Shown: piece by piece, positions 1 to 13,903 of the stretch
Numbering within the stretch: position 1 is the first letter of the stretch
Layout: the number at the start of each line of letters is the position of its first letter
NCBI RefSeq assembly: GCF_945859705.1
Contig: NC_079134.1
Location: 166,691,718-166,755,717, forward strand
Length of the DNA stretch: 64,000 nucleotides
Source of the DNA: Episyrphus balteatus
Lineage: Eukaryota; Arthropoda; Insecta; Diptera; Syrphidae
Direction of reading: 5' to 3'
Position numbers and translations under genes: made by a program
Notes under the pieces: model-generated
What the model saw: only the letters and a program-made list of their open reading frames with translations
Database searches by the model: none
Told to the model about the DNA's origin: nothing

Positions 1-1097
1 GAAAGCAGGAGCAAACCAAAAAAAAAATATGTCCCTTCCTAAGAGAAAGATGATCCTAGCCATCATCATCCAGGACGAAAAACGAACAAATCAACAGAGA
101 GTATGGAGTGTGGCACGGCACAGACACGGCCAGCATCCACTTGAGGCTCGAAAATTTATCCCGCCAAGGACCCATTGTGTCCTTGTCGTTGAAGTTGGGG
201 CTCGAATGATGTATATATTAAAAATACATACATTATTGAAAGGAGAGTCAAAACCCCTAACGCAACCCACTACCAGCCAGGAGAATATATAAATATATCA
301 CTGGAAAGATGCAATAATAATTTTGATTTATAGCCTTTGGTTATTAAAATGAAATCCAAGCCTTCACAATGGAGCAACCGAAAAGATAAAGCGAATCCTC
401 GCGCTCGCTCGAATATATAAAAAAATAAAATTAAAAAACATAATATTGGTCGTTTGTTTTTGCTCACATTTATTATTGGGATGTTCGGAATTTTTTTTTT
501 ATTTATATTTTTTTTTTCAGACATGAAAAAGTATAAAAAAGTGCTTTAAATTAAATTCATGTTTTTTTAAAAGCTTTAATTTTTGGTCAGTGATGTGTGT
601 TATTTAAAAATTTAAAGAAAAGTTAATGGAATTTGAAAAGCGGAATATGTATGTTAGGATCAATAAATTAAGAATACCTTAAGAGGGTTGGTTTGCGTCA
701 GAAACCCAAGATTTTAGAAACAGCCATCATGACACGCAAGCTTAAAAATTATACATCAATGAAGAGGTAAAGATTTACTCTATATACTGCTATTTTATTC
801 ATTAAAATCAGAAGCAGGGTTCAAAAGCTATAGCTAGATGAAAACAAAAGTTTTACCAACAAAAATTCGTTTTGAGCAGAAACGACATAAGTCCAGCGAC
901 TTTAAAGTCTTAAAAACCTGCTAAGCCTTGAAAAAAGTTTATATTTTTAAGGTTTTTAAATGCGTCTTTAGCTAGATTATAACTCGGCATACTCTAAATT
1001 TGAAGTGTTGTGGAGTTTTAACATAAAAAACAGTTTTTTGTTGCTCCTGAAAAGATAAACTTATGCTGTTTCTAAAATAAACGATTCAATTTAACCT
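1..1097. other. AT-rich non-coding DNA, no gene seen
   Basis: I find no supportable gene here. Short open frames (for example at 29-292) have no recognisable domain and lie in low-complexity sequence. No tandem or inverted repeat stands out. Confidence 0.6.
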
Positions 1098-1803
1098 GAC
1101 ATTACGATGATGGAGAAAAATGGGTCCGGCAATTCTGTCTGCCTGTCTGTCTGTAAGTACCTCGAGGAACAGCCTAAACTACTGAAGAGATTGTCTTCAA
1201 ACTTGGTAATTTTAATTTTTTTGGGTGATTTTCTCTAGAGTCTAGAGAACAAATTTGAAATTTTTTTAGGACCAAAATTATCATATAACGGCAATAGAAA
1301 AGTTAATTTATTACAAAAACACCTGTAACGATTTTGATAACAATTATAAAACTTTCAAAAAATAAATTTAAAAAAAATATTTAAAATTTTTTTTTTGAAA
1401 AATCAATTTTTTGAAAACGTGTTAATGAATTTTTCTGAGATTTCGTTTTTATGTGTTGAATAATATTTTCTTACAAATGGCATACTAATTTTTTTTTTTT
1501 GAAAAATGTTGGAAAATTTGTATATCTACCTAAAAAATTATTTTTTTATAAAAACAACTCTTACGATTTTCGAAATTTTTTTTCTAAAAATTGTTTTTTT
1601 TTTTACAAGAAATTAAATGGTATTCTTGGTTTTGTGGTCACTTAAAACGGTGTTTAATTTATTTAAAAAAAAAAAAAATTTATTTTTTACACTATAGGTA
1701 ATTTTGAAATACCTTAAAATTATCAAATTTTAAATTTAAAAAGCGTTGACATTACATTTACTTTTACTATAAGAGCATGTACGTGCGACCCCAGTAGTGC
1801 ATT
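1098..1803 (+). mobile_element. DINE-1/Helentron-like non-autonomous element, 5'-truncated
   Basis: This is one of about ten copies of a dispersed repeat. A full copy starts with ACTTGCTCT or ACTTGCGATATAGG. It then has a core ACATTACGATGATGGAGAA, a GGGTCCGGCAATTC box, a GTCT microsatellite, a 'GCCTAAACGG' stretch and a long A/T-rich body. It ends in AGAGCAAGTACGTGCGACCC followed by CAGTCGTGCATTT. The first and last nine bases of the best copies (ACTTGCTCT / AGAGCAAGT) are inverted repeats. The end can fold as GTGCGAC-CCCA-GTCGTGC with two G:T pairs. Subterminal inverted repeats, a microsatellite core and a 3' hairpin are known hallmarks of DINE-1/mini-me Helentron derivatives; the assignment is inferred. 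This copy begins directly at the core, so its 5' end is missing. It is the left arm of a large inverted pair with the copy at 2473-3495. Confidence 0.7.
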
Positions 1804-2472
1804 TAATTTTTAAATGTTTTTTTTTTTTTTTTTTTGAAAACTTGTTGACGAATGACTTTGAAATATTGGTTTATGATGATTATTAATAAATACTGAAAAA
1901 AAATCAAACTAGTTTAAAAAATATTGTTGTTTTATGTTATAAATGTACTTGTACAGATTTAAAAACGTCAAATACTTTTGAGTATTTTTTTTTCAGTAAC
2001 TTGAAACTCAACAGAAAATACGAAAATAAATATTGCATATTATTGTTAACTAAAAACATTATTTGTTTTAAAAGAAAACAATTTGCTCTTTTTTAATTTG
2101 TTATTACTCCATTTAACAATATTTGGAGCAAATTAACTTTAAATTCAAAATCAAGAAAGAAAAATAATTGTTGTTCAATTTTGTTCGAGATTTAATTGTA
2201 ATCCAAGATTTCTCTAAAAAAAAAAAAAAAAACTGTATAGCATAGGGTCTATCTCCCCCCTTTATGTGTAATGGCCAATTTTTTTAATTAGTTGAATTAA
2301 ATAAGAACAACAAATTATTAAAAAAGATTTCAATTACCTACTGCTCATTGTGAAAAAAAAAAAATAAACATTTTCAAAAATGTCACTTAACTCCTTGTCA
2401 TTCTCAATGTGTCAATTGTTAAACATTTTCATTAAAAGTGTGAAATGCTTTTTATGAAACCTGAAAAAATAA
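1804..2472. other. Spacer between two inverted DINE-1-like copies
   Basis: AT-rich sequence without ORFs or repeats that I recognise. The 3' ends of the two flanking elements face each other across it. Confidence 0.5.
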
Positions 2473-3316
2473 ATTGCACGACTGGGGTCGCACGTACTTG
2501 CTCTTATGCTTAAAGATACTATAATGTTAAAGCTTTTTATTCAAGAAATTTAAAATTTGATATTTTGAAGAAATTTCATAAGCAGTATAAAAAAATTAAA
2601 TCTGTTTTTATAATTAATTAAACTCCGTTATAAATTATCTTAAAAAACAAAAAAATTATGCCGTTTTATTTCTTGTATAAAAAGGTATTTTTAGAAAAAA
2701 ATTTTCGAAAATTGTAGGAGCCGTTTTTTAAAAAAATTGTTTTTTATATATAAAAATTTTTTAACATTTTTCAAAAAAAAAGTTGGTACGCCATTTTGAA
2801 GAAATAATTAATTTACACATAAATACGAAATTTAAAAATTTTTTATTGATCCGTTTTCAAAAAATTGATTTTTCAAAAAAAAATTTTGAAATATTTTTTA
2901 AAAAACCAAAAATGCGTTTTTTGAAAATTTTCTAAAATTTTAATATTATCTTTACTTACACACTTTTGTATAAAAATTTTCATTACAATCAGGTTAAGGT
3001 TGTACGAGATATTCAGAAACGAAAAAAACCGTTCTATGACAGGTACCGTTAATAACGGTACAAAAAATATTTTTTTTATTTAAAAAGTTGGCTTTTATGT
3101 GTAGTACTACACACAAAAATTTTAATTTAAATCGTTAGAGCGGTTTTTGAAAAAAATTAATTTTTCTATTTCCGTTATATGGCAGGTACCGTTAGTTTTG
3201 GTGATAAAAAAAAAATTTCAATTTCCCTCTAGGGAATCACCAAAAACTGCTAACTACCAAGTTTGAAGAAAATCACTTCACCCGTTTAGGCTGCAGCTCC
3301 AGATAGAGACAGACAC

Positions 3317-3381
<65 letters not shown>

Positions 3382-3495
3382 ATTGCCGGACCCACTTTTT
3401 TGGCATTCTCCATCATCGTAATGTCATGTAAAATTGTTATCTCGACTTCCTAAACTCGAATCCTAAACTTGCCCTATAGTACCTATATCGCAAGT
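2473..3495 (-). mobile_element. DINE-1/Helentron-like element, near full length
   Basis: Read on the minus strand it starts ACTTGCGATATAGGTACTAT, passes the CATTACGATGATGGAGAA core and the GTCT array (seen as GACA on +), and ends AGAGCAAGTACGTGCGACCC plus the 3' hairpin. It is inverted relative to the copy at 1098-1803, so a transcript through both could fold into a hairpin of several hundred base pairs. Confidence 0.75.
3301..3380. repeat. (GACA)n microsatellite inside the DINE-1-like element
   Basis: About 18 nearly uninterrupted GACA units lie next to the GAATTGCCGGACCC box. It is the longest version of the microsatellite carried at this position by every family copy. Confidence 0.9.
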
Positions 3496-4780
3496 AAAAA
3501 AAAAAAATTAATCAGCTCTAGGTATTAATACATATGTATAACTAAATAAAACATTCATCCAATGTCTATCATGTTGTTTTTTTTTCGGAATTAAGGCCTG
3601 CGATATCTTTGAACCTCATGTGTAAAATTTTCACTCCAAAATTATATATTTTTCAGCATCAATGAATGTCAACAAATAAACAAGTGTTTCACTATTTAGA
3701 TAGTGATTGAATCAAAGGAAACTTAGAGGGTCACTGTGGTGTATGTGTAATTTATTTTATGAAAAAGTCGAATTGTTGAATTTTCGAGTAGTTCACATGA
3801 GTTGACTATGCTTATTATTTAAAAAATTGCTTGTTTAAATTTTAGCTTAATTTGTAAATTGCATGTTTACAAAAGATTTCAAAATTAGAGAACCGAATTT
3901 AGAAATATTTTTTTTTTTTTGAAAAATTTAAAAATAAAGCTGATAGGCTCCTGTGCAATTTTATAGTTATTATTAATCAACACCTAGAGTCTAAAATTTA
4001 AATTAATGTTGCCCTGTTTACGAAAAATTTACTTAAATTTTTTTTTAAACTAAAATTTTTTTTTAATTTTACTTTAAATTATTTTTTTGCATACCTACAT
4101 TTTTATTTTGTTAAAATTGAGCTTATCATTTGAGAGAGTGTCAAAAAACAATCAAAATCAGATCAGTAGGAATCGTTTATAATAACTATTTTCGCAAAAG
4201 TTTGTTTGACCTATGCAAAAATTGAATTCTCAACATAATAAAAACAAGTAAAAAACAGATTAAAAAATTTAACATTTAAAATGAAGTATTTTGAAAGAAA
4301 TTAAGTGACCTTATCACAATAAAGTAGGTAGGTATTGAGAACGTTTGTCGATAAATTATTTCATATATTCTAGCTTATTTCGTCAGAGTGAGGTGAAAAT
4401 TATCTACTTTTAATTTTTGTATTAGATATTGGAAATTGAAAAGTGGGTCCCGCAATTAATTCTGAATTTATAAATTCAGATGTCCTGCAAACTGTCGAAT
4501 ATTTAGTTCTTAACAAAATATAAAAAAACATCAGTGCAGTCATCATTAAAAAAAAAACCTGTTGACCTCTTATTTTTCTTAAAAGCTATTAAGTGTCTAC
4601 CTTAAATTACTCCAAAACCTCAATTAAAATTTATCGTGAATGAAACTTACATTAAATTTAAACATTTATTTACCACGTTTCTCTCTATCATCTCAATGTC
4701 AAACCTAATACAATCTAATTCAAATCAAAGTTCATGACCCCAATACATATCCCTACAAGAAAAAAAAAAAACATAATATA
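3496..4780. other. AT-rich non-coding DNA
   Basis: No gene seen. A short motif GGTCACTGTGGTGTATGTG near 3727 recurs in inverse orientation near 43390 and in related form near 33228 and 40780, which suggests remnants of a dispersed repeat. Otherwise nothing recognised. Confidence 0.5.
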
Positions 4781-7700
4781 ACTTAAAAGGACAAACAAGA
4801 ATATGATGTGGGTTAACACCATTAGTCAGAATATATCTTTCACCAAAAATAAAAAAAAAATCTAAATAAAGACAATTGTTTGAGTGGGTATATAGTATCA
4901 GTATGATCCTTTTTTTGTGTGTTTAAAAAAAAAATAAATAAAAACATTTGTATAATATCCTTACACATTAACTGCCACTGCCACCTCCGTTGTTATCCTT
5001 TTATTTTTCGTCTCCTCTCTCTTCCTTGCATACAAATGTGTTTGTTTTGTACAAAAATATATACGAAAAAGACTAACAAAAACAACAAGGATATCCCTTT
5101 TCAATTTGACACCGAAAAAAATATAAATATATCACGCACTTTGATTTTTATATTTTTTTCTGCCTCTTTATTTTTTTCAGAGATGATAGGTGGTAGGTAT
5201 CCCTTTAAAATAATAATATTTTTTTCCACCCTTTTTTTTTTTACATTAAAGGATCATTTTTCATCACCAATCTTTAAACACACAAACTTCGAATATAAAA
5301 AAAGGATACCATCTCAGATTACACTAACTCCATAAAAGAGCCACTTTATTAAATCCATGGACAAAATACTAACACACCAACCAACGTAATCCTTTTCTTT
5401 AATATATTTTGGTGGTTTGTGTTGTTTTGGGGAAATTGTAACCGGATGACAAATGATTGCATGAATATCCTTAATTAATAACTTCTTTTTGCTATTTTTC
5501 TACCTGGCGTGTACGCCACATGAACTTAAACTAAAAACACAAAGTAGCACACACTCCTTTTTGCACTTTGGTCTTAAGCGTTATTGCCAACTTTCACGTA
5601 CATACATTTTCAAAGGACGAAAAAGGACTAAAAAAGTTAAGTAATCGCGCGACAATTTTGCCATATAGACATTCAAAATATACAAGACTTGAGAAATTGT
5701 TTTTTTTTTGCAAGGGGGTCGAAAAGGGGGATTCAAAAATGTATAAGGGGGATGATTTTTGTTGTGTACGATTTTTTTGAACTAACTGGCGTTATACAAC
5801 CGTTTTGAGCAGATATTCGCGACAAACTGAATCAAGGAATCCTGAAACCTTCAATGGATAGCGAAATACCGTTAAGTTGCTATTTTTCGTTGGTTCTCAA
5901 TAATGGAGTTTCTATTTCCCCTTAATTTAAGTGAGGTCACATGCGCTGTGAATTTAGTCTCTCTCTCGTCCTTGAGTGAGAGGACGAAAGTATTTTTCTC
6001 TCTATTCTCAATATTGTCCTTATACCATCAGGATTCAACTGTTGCATTATGACGACGAACAGAAGACCCAACATTCCTAGAGTTTTAATTTCCGTTCAAT
6101 GAGGGGGGTGAGTGTCAATCATTTTGCCAACCAACCAACAACAACCCCCATTGAATTACTTATCGTTAGCGAACAGGATGCGTGCCGGTTTGTTGTCTAT
6201 GTGTGGGTGTGTGTTTGTGTGAAGAAGGACGATTATTGCACGATTTACTTCGCATTCGAGTGCATTTTTTTATTTGATTTGACTGACACACAGGCACTCC
6301 CTTTTTAAGAAGCAATCCAAGAACAAGGATACACAGATTAGGTTTTTTTTTCAAAAAGAGACTCTCTTTCCAACAAAAAAATAAAAAAGGACGATGACGA
6401 TGACTGGGCTCGACCAAGCGGTCAAAGGACTACGGGCACGTGCAATTGTAAGACGATTTGTTTACACTGGATAAGAGCCAGGGATTTTCTCTCTATATTT
6501 GCTCAAGTGACAAGGATTTCGTTTTTTTTGTTAGATATTCACCGTTTTTCGTTAAGGGTTGGTGTGAAATATTGCACTTGGAGCGTATGTGCGTTTTTAT
6601 TGAAGAAAAGGATTTGCAGTCGATTTGTTTTGGTGGTGGGTAGTGGGTAGGGGTGTGTGTACTTAGGGGTGGATTAATGGATCTTAATGACTTTCGTTAC
6701 GTACCATTGCCACTTAGTTCAAAGTGCTATTAGTTGTTGGTGGTGGTTGGTGGGTATAGGTGAATCACCCAAAGGTAAGACAGCTAGCAGACAGACAGAA
6801 TTAATTAAGTTTTCTGTCACGTGGCGGGGATTTTTGTCACTTTGTTTAACCACAGTGTAAGTGACAGTTTTTTTTTTATTTAAACGTTTTTTTCTGTCTG
6901 TCATTCTGAATGACAGTTGTGTTGGGAGTGTTGACAGAGAGCCCTTGAATCTCAATTTTTTTTTTTTTTTTGAAAAATAGGGACAAAGTTAAATAGGGTT
7001 GCAGTTTTTTTCTGGTTTTTAGGCCCAAAAAGGATAATTGAATTTTCATTCAACTGGAACGAGAAAATGATGAAAAATATGATAAACTTTTTGAAACTTT
7101 GAGCCTTTTTTTCGTTGGGATGATAAAAAAAAATCATTTTTCGTCGCCTTTAAAAAAAATTCTTTGTTGCGGGCTACGCTTTGGCAGGAATCAATTAAGA
7201 ATTTAAAAGTTTCTTAATTACAGTAAAGAAAGTGTATAGACCCAAAAGAGGACTTTTCAATTTATGCAAGGGTTTAGATTTTTAGGCGAAACAGTAACAA
7301 CAACAACAACAACAACAAAAAAGAAAATTTTAACAGGAAATTAAAATTTCATGGAGTAAATTTGTCATGAAAAGGTCAATTGAGCAAACGGTAATTTGGT
7401 ATAATTTATTCTCTGTTTGTCGCATGGTACGCGTCAAAGGGTCCCTTTTTTTTGCTGGCTGTCGAATAAAATCACTAATAGCAAAATGGAAGGCTGGGTA
7501 TGGGGTTGTTTTTTTTTTTTTTTTTTTGTTATAAATGTGTGCGTGTTGTTGTTGATAAGATGTTGTTTTACTACAATGTTTTTTGCTATGATGAAAGGAA
7601 TTTTTTTACTTTTTTTTGTTGTGTTATTTGGGAGTGAACCCTATTTTGGTAGATTTAGCATCTAATTAAGGATCATTGGGAGGAGTTCAATGGAATAAAT
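4781..7700. other. Low-repeat non-coding DNA enriched in AAGGAC/AAGGAT
   Basis: No gene seen. Open frames at 4919-5335 and 6166-6417 are rich in F, K, I and T from A/T runs and show no domain. About 17 occurrences of AAGGAY on either strand fall between 4786 and 6612, roughly one per 110 bp. A short (AAC)n run lies at about 7291-7317. TE families seen elsewhere in the window are absent. Confidence 0.5.
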
Positions 7701-8373
7701 TGATTTAGAGGGTGAGTTTATTTTTTTATTTACAGTTTGAAAACATTTCTTAGAATAAAGGACAAACTATATATATATAAAAATCACTGAAGTATTTTTA
7801 ATGATTTTTGCATAATCAAACATTTAGATATTATAAAGGGACTTCTTCTAGTTGAATGTTCAATTTTTTTTGTAGTCAAAAGAATTCGTGGAAGGTCTAT
7901 CTGATCAAGTTAGTTTTAAATGTATTGAAATGAAGGGCAGAATTTGTCAGCATTAAGCTATTAAAATGGTTTAAGTGCCTGCACAAAAAATTAAATACAT
8001 TCAAGGTTAGTTTGTACCTATAGAAAGTAATGACACTTCTTGTCACGGCAAATTGAATTGAAAGGGTGTATTTTTTGAAGAGACGGTATAAAATCTGTAA
8101 CTGGTCCCAAAAAGCCAATAATTTTTGTTGAACGTCTAAGAACTTAATCATAAACGTTCAATTTGTCATAGAAACAAAAAAAAATAATATAAAATGAATT
8201 ATTGGTTTTTTTTTTACCAATAACATATATTACTGTCTCCTCGAAAAAAACACCCTTTCACCTGAATTTTTTCTATGAAAACTCTTTATTCTTCTTTTCT
8301 ATCCCAAATTCATTCAGTTTTCTTTTTTTTTCACTGAACTTTAATAGGGTACCATTTTTATTACTTACATTTT
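7701..8373. other. AT-rich non-coding DNA
   Basis: Nothing recognised. The small open frames on both strands have no protein-like features. Confidence 0.5.
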
Positions 8374-8967
8374 ACTTGTTCAATAGGGCAAGTATTGGTT
8401 TCGTGTCGAAAAAAAAATTGAGGTTTTAATCAAAACCAACATTACGATGATGGAGAACTCCGAAAAAGTGGATCTCGCAATTCCGTCCGTCCGTCTGTGC
8501 GTCCATCTGTACACATTTCCACAGCCTAAACGGGTGGACGGATTTTCTTCAAATTTGGCACAAATGATTTTTATGGAATTCTGAAAGTTGGTTTTTTTTG
8601 TTTTTTTTTTATATCTCGCTTAGAAAGTTTACCTCCCATACAAATTTTTCAATTTACCTAAACCAAATATCTCGAAAACGGCTTTAACGATTTTAATTGA
8701 AATTTTTTAACGTAATAGTCAAAGCATGTCCAAAAAAACTGCATTTTTAGAATTTATCAAAAAAGTCAAAAAAGTGTAGCTCCCATACAAAATTTTTCAA
8801 ACAAAATAACTTGAAAACGGCTCTAACGGTTTTGATTAAACTTGGCAGAAGTAATATTCGAAGCAATATTGCAATAAAACTGCATTTTTATTTTTTCCAA
8901 AAAAAAGTCAAATAAAAGTGCTTTGGACTGCAAGAGCAAGTAGGTATGTGCGACCCCAGTCGTGCAT
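8374..8967 (+). mobile_element. DINE-1/Helentron-like element, short subtype
   Basis: It starts ACTTGTTCAATAGGGCAAGT and contains TTTTAATCAAAACCAACATT immediately before the ACGATGATGGAGAA core. It ends GAGCAAGTAGGTATGTGCGA followed by CCCCAGTCGTGCATT. The GTCT array is reduced to a few degenerate units (CCGTCCGTCCGTCTG). This 5' subtype is shared with the copy at 16130-16786 and differs from the GCGATATAGG subtype. Confidence 0.75.
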
Positions 8968-10812
8968 TGTAGTTCAATATACCCACATTTTCGCCACACC
9001 TAAAAAAAACACCCTTTCACATGAAAAAAATATATAATCTTATTTTATCCGTAATTCTTATGGGAAAGACAACATTTAAGTGTCCCGTATTTTGTAATTT
9101 TGTCCCGTGATTGTCCCGTATTTGCATTTAATATTTTAAATACTTTGTACGGAAAACAAGAAAAAAGTAATTGGAAATTAAAATTTTTGCTCATTTTTCG
9201 GATAAAGCTTTAAGCCTAGTACGCTGCTGCTGCTATTTCTTCAAAGTTAAAAAACTTTTACTGCAAGAAAAATTGCCTGGACAAATTAATGGAGGTGACA
9301 AACGATTGAAAACTCTCCATATATTCTAGCAGAGATAAGAATTTCGTTGCCTAAAGCCTAGTACGCTGCTGATGCGAAACGAAAAATTTTCAAGCTTAAT
9401 TTAAAATCAAAAAAAATCAACAGAAAATAATTTTTAAAGGAAGAAATAAATGAATTAAAAGTGAAAAAACCGTCAACACCGCTTTTGTAGTAAAAAAAAA
9501 ATGCACAGGACAGTAAAAAGTAAGTGACAAATGAGTGAAAAATCTCCAATTTTTCGCTAGAGCTGCGTACTGCAAAACGAAAAGCAAAACGAAATTTTTC
9601 GTTCAAGATATCGTTAACGAAATTTTGTATGGAAAATTTTGTTTCGTTTTTTAAAATGATATTATTTTAATCAATTCTTTTTGAAATAAACGAGTGATTC
9701 CGATAAAGAAAGTATTTTGTCTATTTTTCAATTTTCTCAAAAAGTAGAAGGCATAATAACATTATGACTTTCATTATTTGATAAGAAATCAATTAAGGCA
9801 GTTTACTTTGTCGTATTGAAGTCCACAGTCTTTGTGAAAATTGCACTCAATGTGCTTTTTAAACATTTTTTTTACAAGTTTTTACTTTGAAATCGGGTAT
9901 ATCAAAAAGAATTGATTAAAATAACTTCATTTTAAAATTAATATTAAGTTTATAATTCTAGCTTTTGAAAAAAGTATCAATCAAAACTGTAAGTGTTGCC
10001 GTTGTTTTTAAATAATTTTTTTTAATTTTAAGTATTTTTTTTAGAAAATTGCCCCTCACTTCAAAACGGGGGGACATTGACCCTCCCTCTCATAGTAAAC
10101 AATGATTGTATTTAACCCCTCTACAAAATCTCATTATCAGTTCTTGGTGCTTAAGTAATCATACTTTCCCCTCAAATGTTTCTGTTTTACTGAGTAAAAC
10201 TAAAAATGCGAAAAAAAAGATAGATTAAAATGGCCATACTTCGGTCAATTTTCAATGAAAAAATTTAGTGAGTACAGCATTTTGAAGGAAATTTAATCTT
10301 CTTTTTTTTTCTTTTGAGCAATGTTTATGTCTATCTCAACCCAAAAAAATGTACAACTAAAAAAGCACAAAAACTCAAAAAATCGATTTTTTTGATATTT
10401 TTTTTATGATTGTTTCGACTATTTTGGTATGGAATTTTTTTTTTTTCAATTTTAAAAAAAACATTATTCCAATTGGAAATTTAATTCTCTACAAAAAGTT
10501 GTATTTACAATATATCAAAATTTTGCTTGGTTTACGAGGTATATTGAAAAAACCAAAAAGGGGGCTTTTACACCCCTATGTTCAGTTTCCACCCTCTCAT
10601 TTAATAGCACTCCGCGGTTTTATCTTCTTTTATAACCCATTGAACGATTCCTGCAATAAAAACCCGTGAACGTCTTAGTTCCTTTCTAAACTACATAATC
10701 GCAATAGCCTATAAGCTGCGTATTGTGCAACGAAAACCAAAATTTTTGTTTATAATTTCGTTGTGCTGGTTTTGTATGTAAATTTTCGTTTCGCCTCTAG
10801 ACTAGGCTAGGT
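8968..10812. repeat. Degenerate repeat DNA with AACGAAA/TTTCGTT palindromes
   Basis: GCCTAGTACGCTGCTG occurs near 9215 and again near 9355, followed by GCGAAACGAAAAATTTTC. Near 10780 an inverted version appears (AAATTTTCGTTTCG then CTAGACTAGGCTAGG). AACGAAATTTTTCGTT-type palindromes lie at about 9575-9650. This looks like decayed terminal-inverted-repeat elements, but I cannot fix their boundaries. No gene. Confidence 0.35.
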
Positions 10813-13800
10813 ATATTTAGTTCCAGCTTCTGTTTGTCTGGTTGCTACACCATAAAAAATGTATTCAAATAAAGAACAATATATGGAAAATAACCCAGAT
10901 AAGTTTCAAGACTTTCAAGCACATGTTAAAAGTTGTGTTAATGATCATACAATTTCAAACAGACATTATTATAAAACCATTTTCTTGTTTTCTGATTTCG
11001 TAAACGACTTAAATGATTTCAACAAAAAACGCAACCAAAAAATCGTTCTTGGATATCAAAATAAGGAAAAATTATGAAAACTCATTTAAAATATGTAAAT
11101 TGAAATTTTTTTTTGAAAAATCAATATTTTTAAAACGATCCAATGAATTTTGTATCTGTCCCGGGTTTGGCTTCCAGAAATATGGTCACCGTAGTTATAA
11201 ATGAAACATTTGTACCAATTTTCATTGGTGTAACATTTTTTTCCCAGTTTTTTTTTTATATAGACTTTTTTATCCTTGGTTCCTATTTCAAAAGCTAACT
11301 TTTTGCCAAGTTTCATGAGTGTAACAATTTTTTTTTAAATGATGTGAATAATCTTAATGATACGACTCATCAAAAAAAAAATTGTCTTAAAATCATCTAT
11401 GCAACTCTGACAAGGTGTACCTTATTAATAGTAAAAGGATTTTAAGAAATTATTGCTTTAGAGATTACCTACCCCTACAAATAAAACAAAACTTGACAAA
11501 AAGAACTATCTAAAAAAATTCAAGGATGAAAAAAGAAATCCGCAGTATAATTTCAAAATGAATTCCTTGTTGCCATATAAACTGCTTTTACTTTGCCGCA
11601 AAATCCATCTAATATGCAAGACTACCTCTGCACATTCACTTTTTTTCCACCCAAAAATTTTAATATTTCAAATCACCTTTGCAACTTTGCGGTTATCTGA
11701 TGGCCCCAAAAACCGAAAAAAAGTAGCGCACAAAAAAAATAAAAAGAGTGAAAAATGAAAGCAGACCATACCATATGCTGCAGCAATGGCATCGTCCTTC
11801 CATCGACCATCATGCCATCATCATAAATTTTCACTTTTTCCCCAATCGCGATATACTCAACTCGTACCATAGTTTGCCCCAAATAAGTGACTTTCGAACA
11901 GAAAAACCAAACTTTTTCAGTCTGTCTATGTGATCATCAATAATTCTACTATTGAGGCCAAACATGTCCCATAAAACTCACATTTGAGACACGATGGAAT
12001 GGACAACATTAAAAAGATATCCCTGATTGATTTGGAATTCTTTGTCAAGGTGGGAGTGTCCTGTTTATTTTTTTTTTTGTTTTTCGTCTATCCAATCGAT
12101 GATGACCCCAATTCACTTTATTTCCATACAAATGGCGATAGCTGTTCAATGATTACCCAAACAAGAGATTTTTCCTCTTGATAGTTGTTATACCTACGAG
12201 TATAGAAGAGGAAAGCTTATATTAAGAGGCCGAAATTGCCAAACCTAAAACTAAACGACTCCTTAACATGGAATACTGGCCTTTTGCTAAAAAACCTTAT
12301 ATACCACAGCACCGGACTAGCACCGGAAAGATAATTATCCCTGACCACGATTATAAATGATTGACTACTTCTTGTAAGTAGTTGGTTTGTAGGGGCTAAT
12401 GTGACTTTGTTATTTCTATTTCTGTCCCGAAATTAAGGCTCACTATCCCCGAAGAAATCCTTAAACGCTCAGCTGGTATTAGCCAATGAACCATTAAATA
12501 AATGAAGGTACCAAGATGTTTCTGGTCTTGTTTTGTGTTAAACATGCTCCATAAGGCAATGTTCAAATATTTGACCGAAGGAAACGGATGTTGGTGTTAA
12601 TTTTAATATGGCAATGAAGAGAAACTTTTTATGTGTGCTTTTGCGGATTTAGTTAAATTAGTTAGCTTGATACTGTTGGGAAGTGTAGTTAACTATTTAT
12701 ACTTGGACGACAGAGAACGACATTTGAATACAAATTGTAGCAATGAATCAGAATAAGTTCAAGTTCACGGATAAGTCTCTTAGGAGGGACCAAGTTACGT
12801 GTTTTTGTTTGTTTTTTTGGGGGTATTTTAATCATGAACAAAAATGTCGGAAATCAGTAGGTTGTTTAATGGACATGTTGTTCCGATGGTAATTACTCAA
12901 ATGGGATTAAAAGTAAACCTTAAAGGAGTTTTATTTCAATGGAATAGGTGTCTACTTTTAGGCGGCAAAGTGTTTTTTTTTGTTTAAACTTATTTTTCAG
13001 TAGCTGTTTTATTTTATGTATTCTTATAGTTTTCGGAATTGAGACTTTAAAACCGTTTTTTTTTTTCAAATTCATTACTATTCCAACCGAATTCACACAT
13101 TTGCAAATCAAATTCACCTTCTGAAAATTAAAGGCTTGAATTTATCAATGAATTCAACATTCATTCAAATTTCAAATGCAAGAAAATGCTCCGGAATTTG
13201 ATTTTAAGAGGTGAATTTGATTTGGAAAGGAATGAAAATTGATTAAAAAGGATAGTATGGAAGTTGAAACGTTTGGAGAACGCTTTTTTTTCGAAGAAGT
13301 TATCGGTTTTATATTGTAAGATCTTTGTATAATCAATTATTCACTCATTCAAGTCTTCGTACTTGGGCTATAATTTATAAACATTGTTTAACTTTAAACA
13401 ATCGCTTAAATTTGGAAAATGTGTTCAAAAACTATGTTTGTAGGTAGTTGTCTTATAGCTGTCAAATTTGTGTCTAAATATAGATTGTCTTAACTTCAAA
13501 TAGTGTGATATTTATCTTTATTAAATAAAGCATATTTCCCACAATTTGAAAAAGATAAGCAGAGTTTAAGTACCAAAAATCTAATAAATACAAATTAGGG
13601 TGGGTCAAAAAAATCGATTTTTTTTTTTTTGATTTTGTACTCCGAAAAATCGATTGCTCTAGAATATACACACCAAATTTGAGCTCTTTATATTAATGGG
13701 AAGGTGCTCCACCTCGCAATTTATTTATTTATATTTATTTATATACCTATTTATTTATTTATCTATACAAAACAGGCCTAATACACTTTTTTCGTTTATC

Positions 13801-13903
13801 TAACCGTTCAATAGATATTTGAGGTCCAAAAATCGAGAAAATCTTTAAAAATTCGTTTTTTTTTTTGTTCTTAATTTTGTAACAAATTGAAAAATTATAA
13901 TAA
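10813..13903. other. AT-rich non-coding DNA with a possible solo repeat end
   Basis: No gene can be supported. An open frame at 10859-11077 has a somewhat protein-like, charged composition but no motif I recognise. At 13596 the sequence TAGGGTGGGTCAAAAAAATC resembles the tip of a terminal-inverted-repeat element, but I find no matching opposite end. A/T runs and short TATTTAT repeats lie at about 13724-13765. Confidence 0.45.

Noticed and set aside
3301..3380. CRISPR-like array in the GACA and TAAC repeats
   Set aside because: These are plain microsatellites without spacers, in a eukaryotic genome.
4919..5335. A 138-codon plus-strand frame
   Set aside because: Dominated by F, K, I and T from A/T runs; no domain and no support from neighbouring sequence.
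10859..11077. A 72-codon frame with charged, protein-like composition
   Set aside because: Too short and without a recognisable motif; may be a fragment of an old transposon but cannot be supported.
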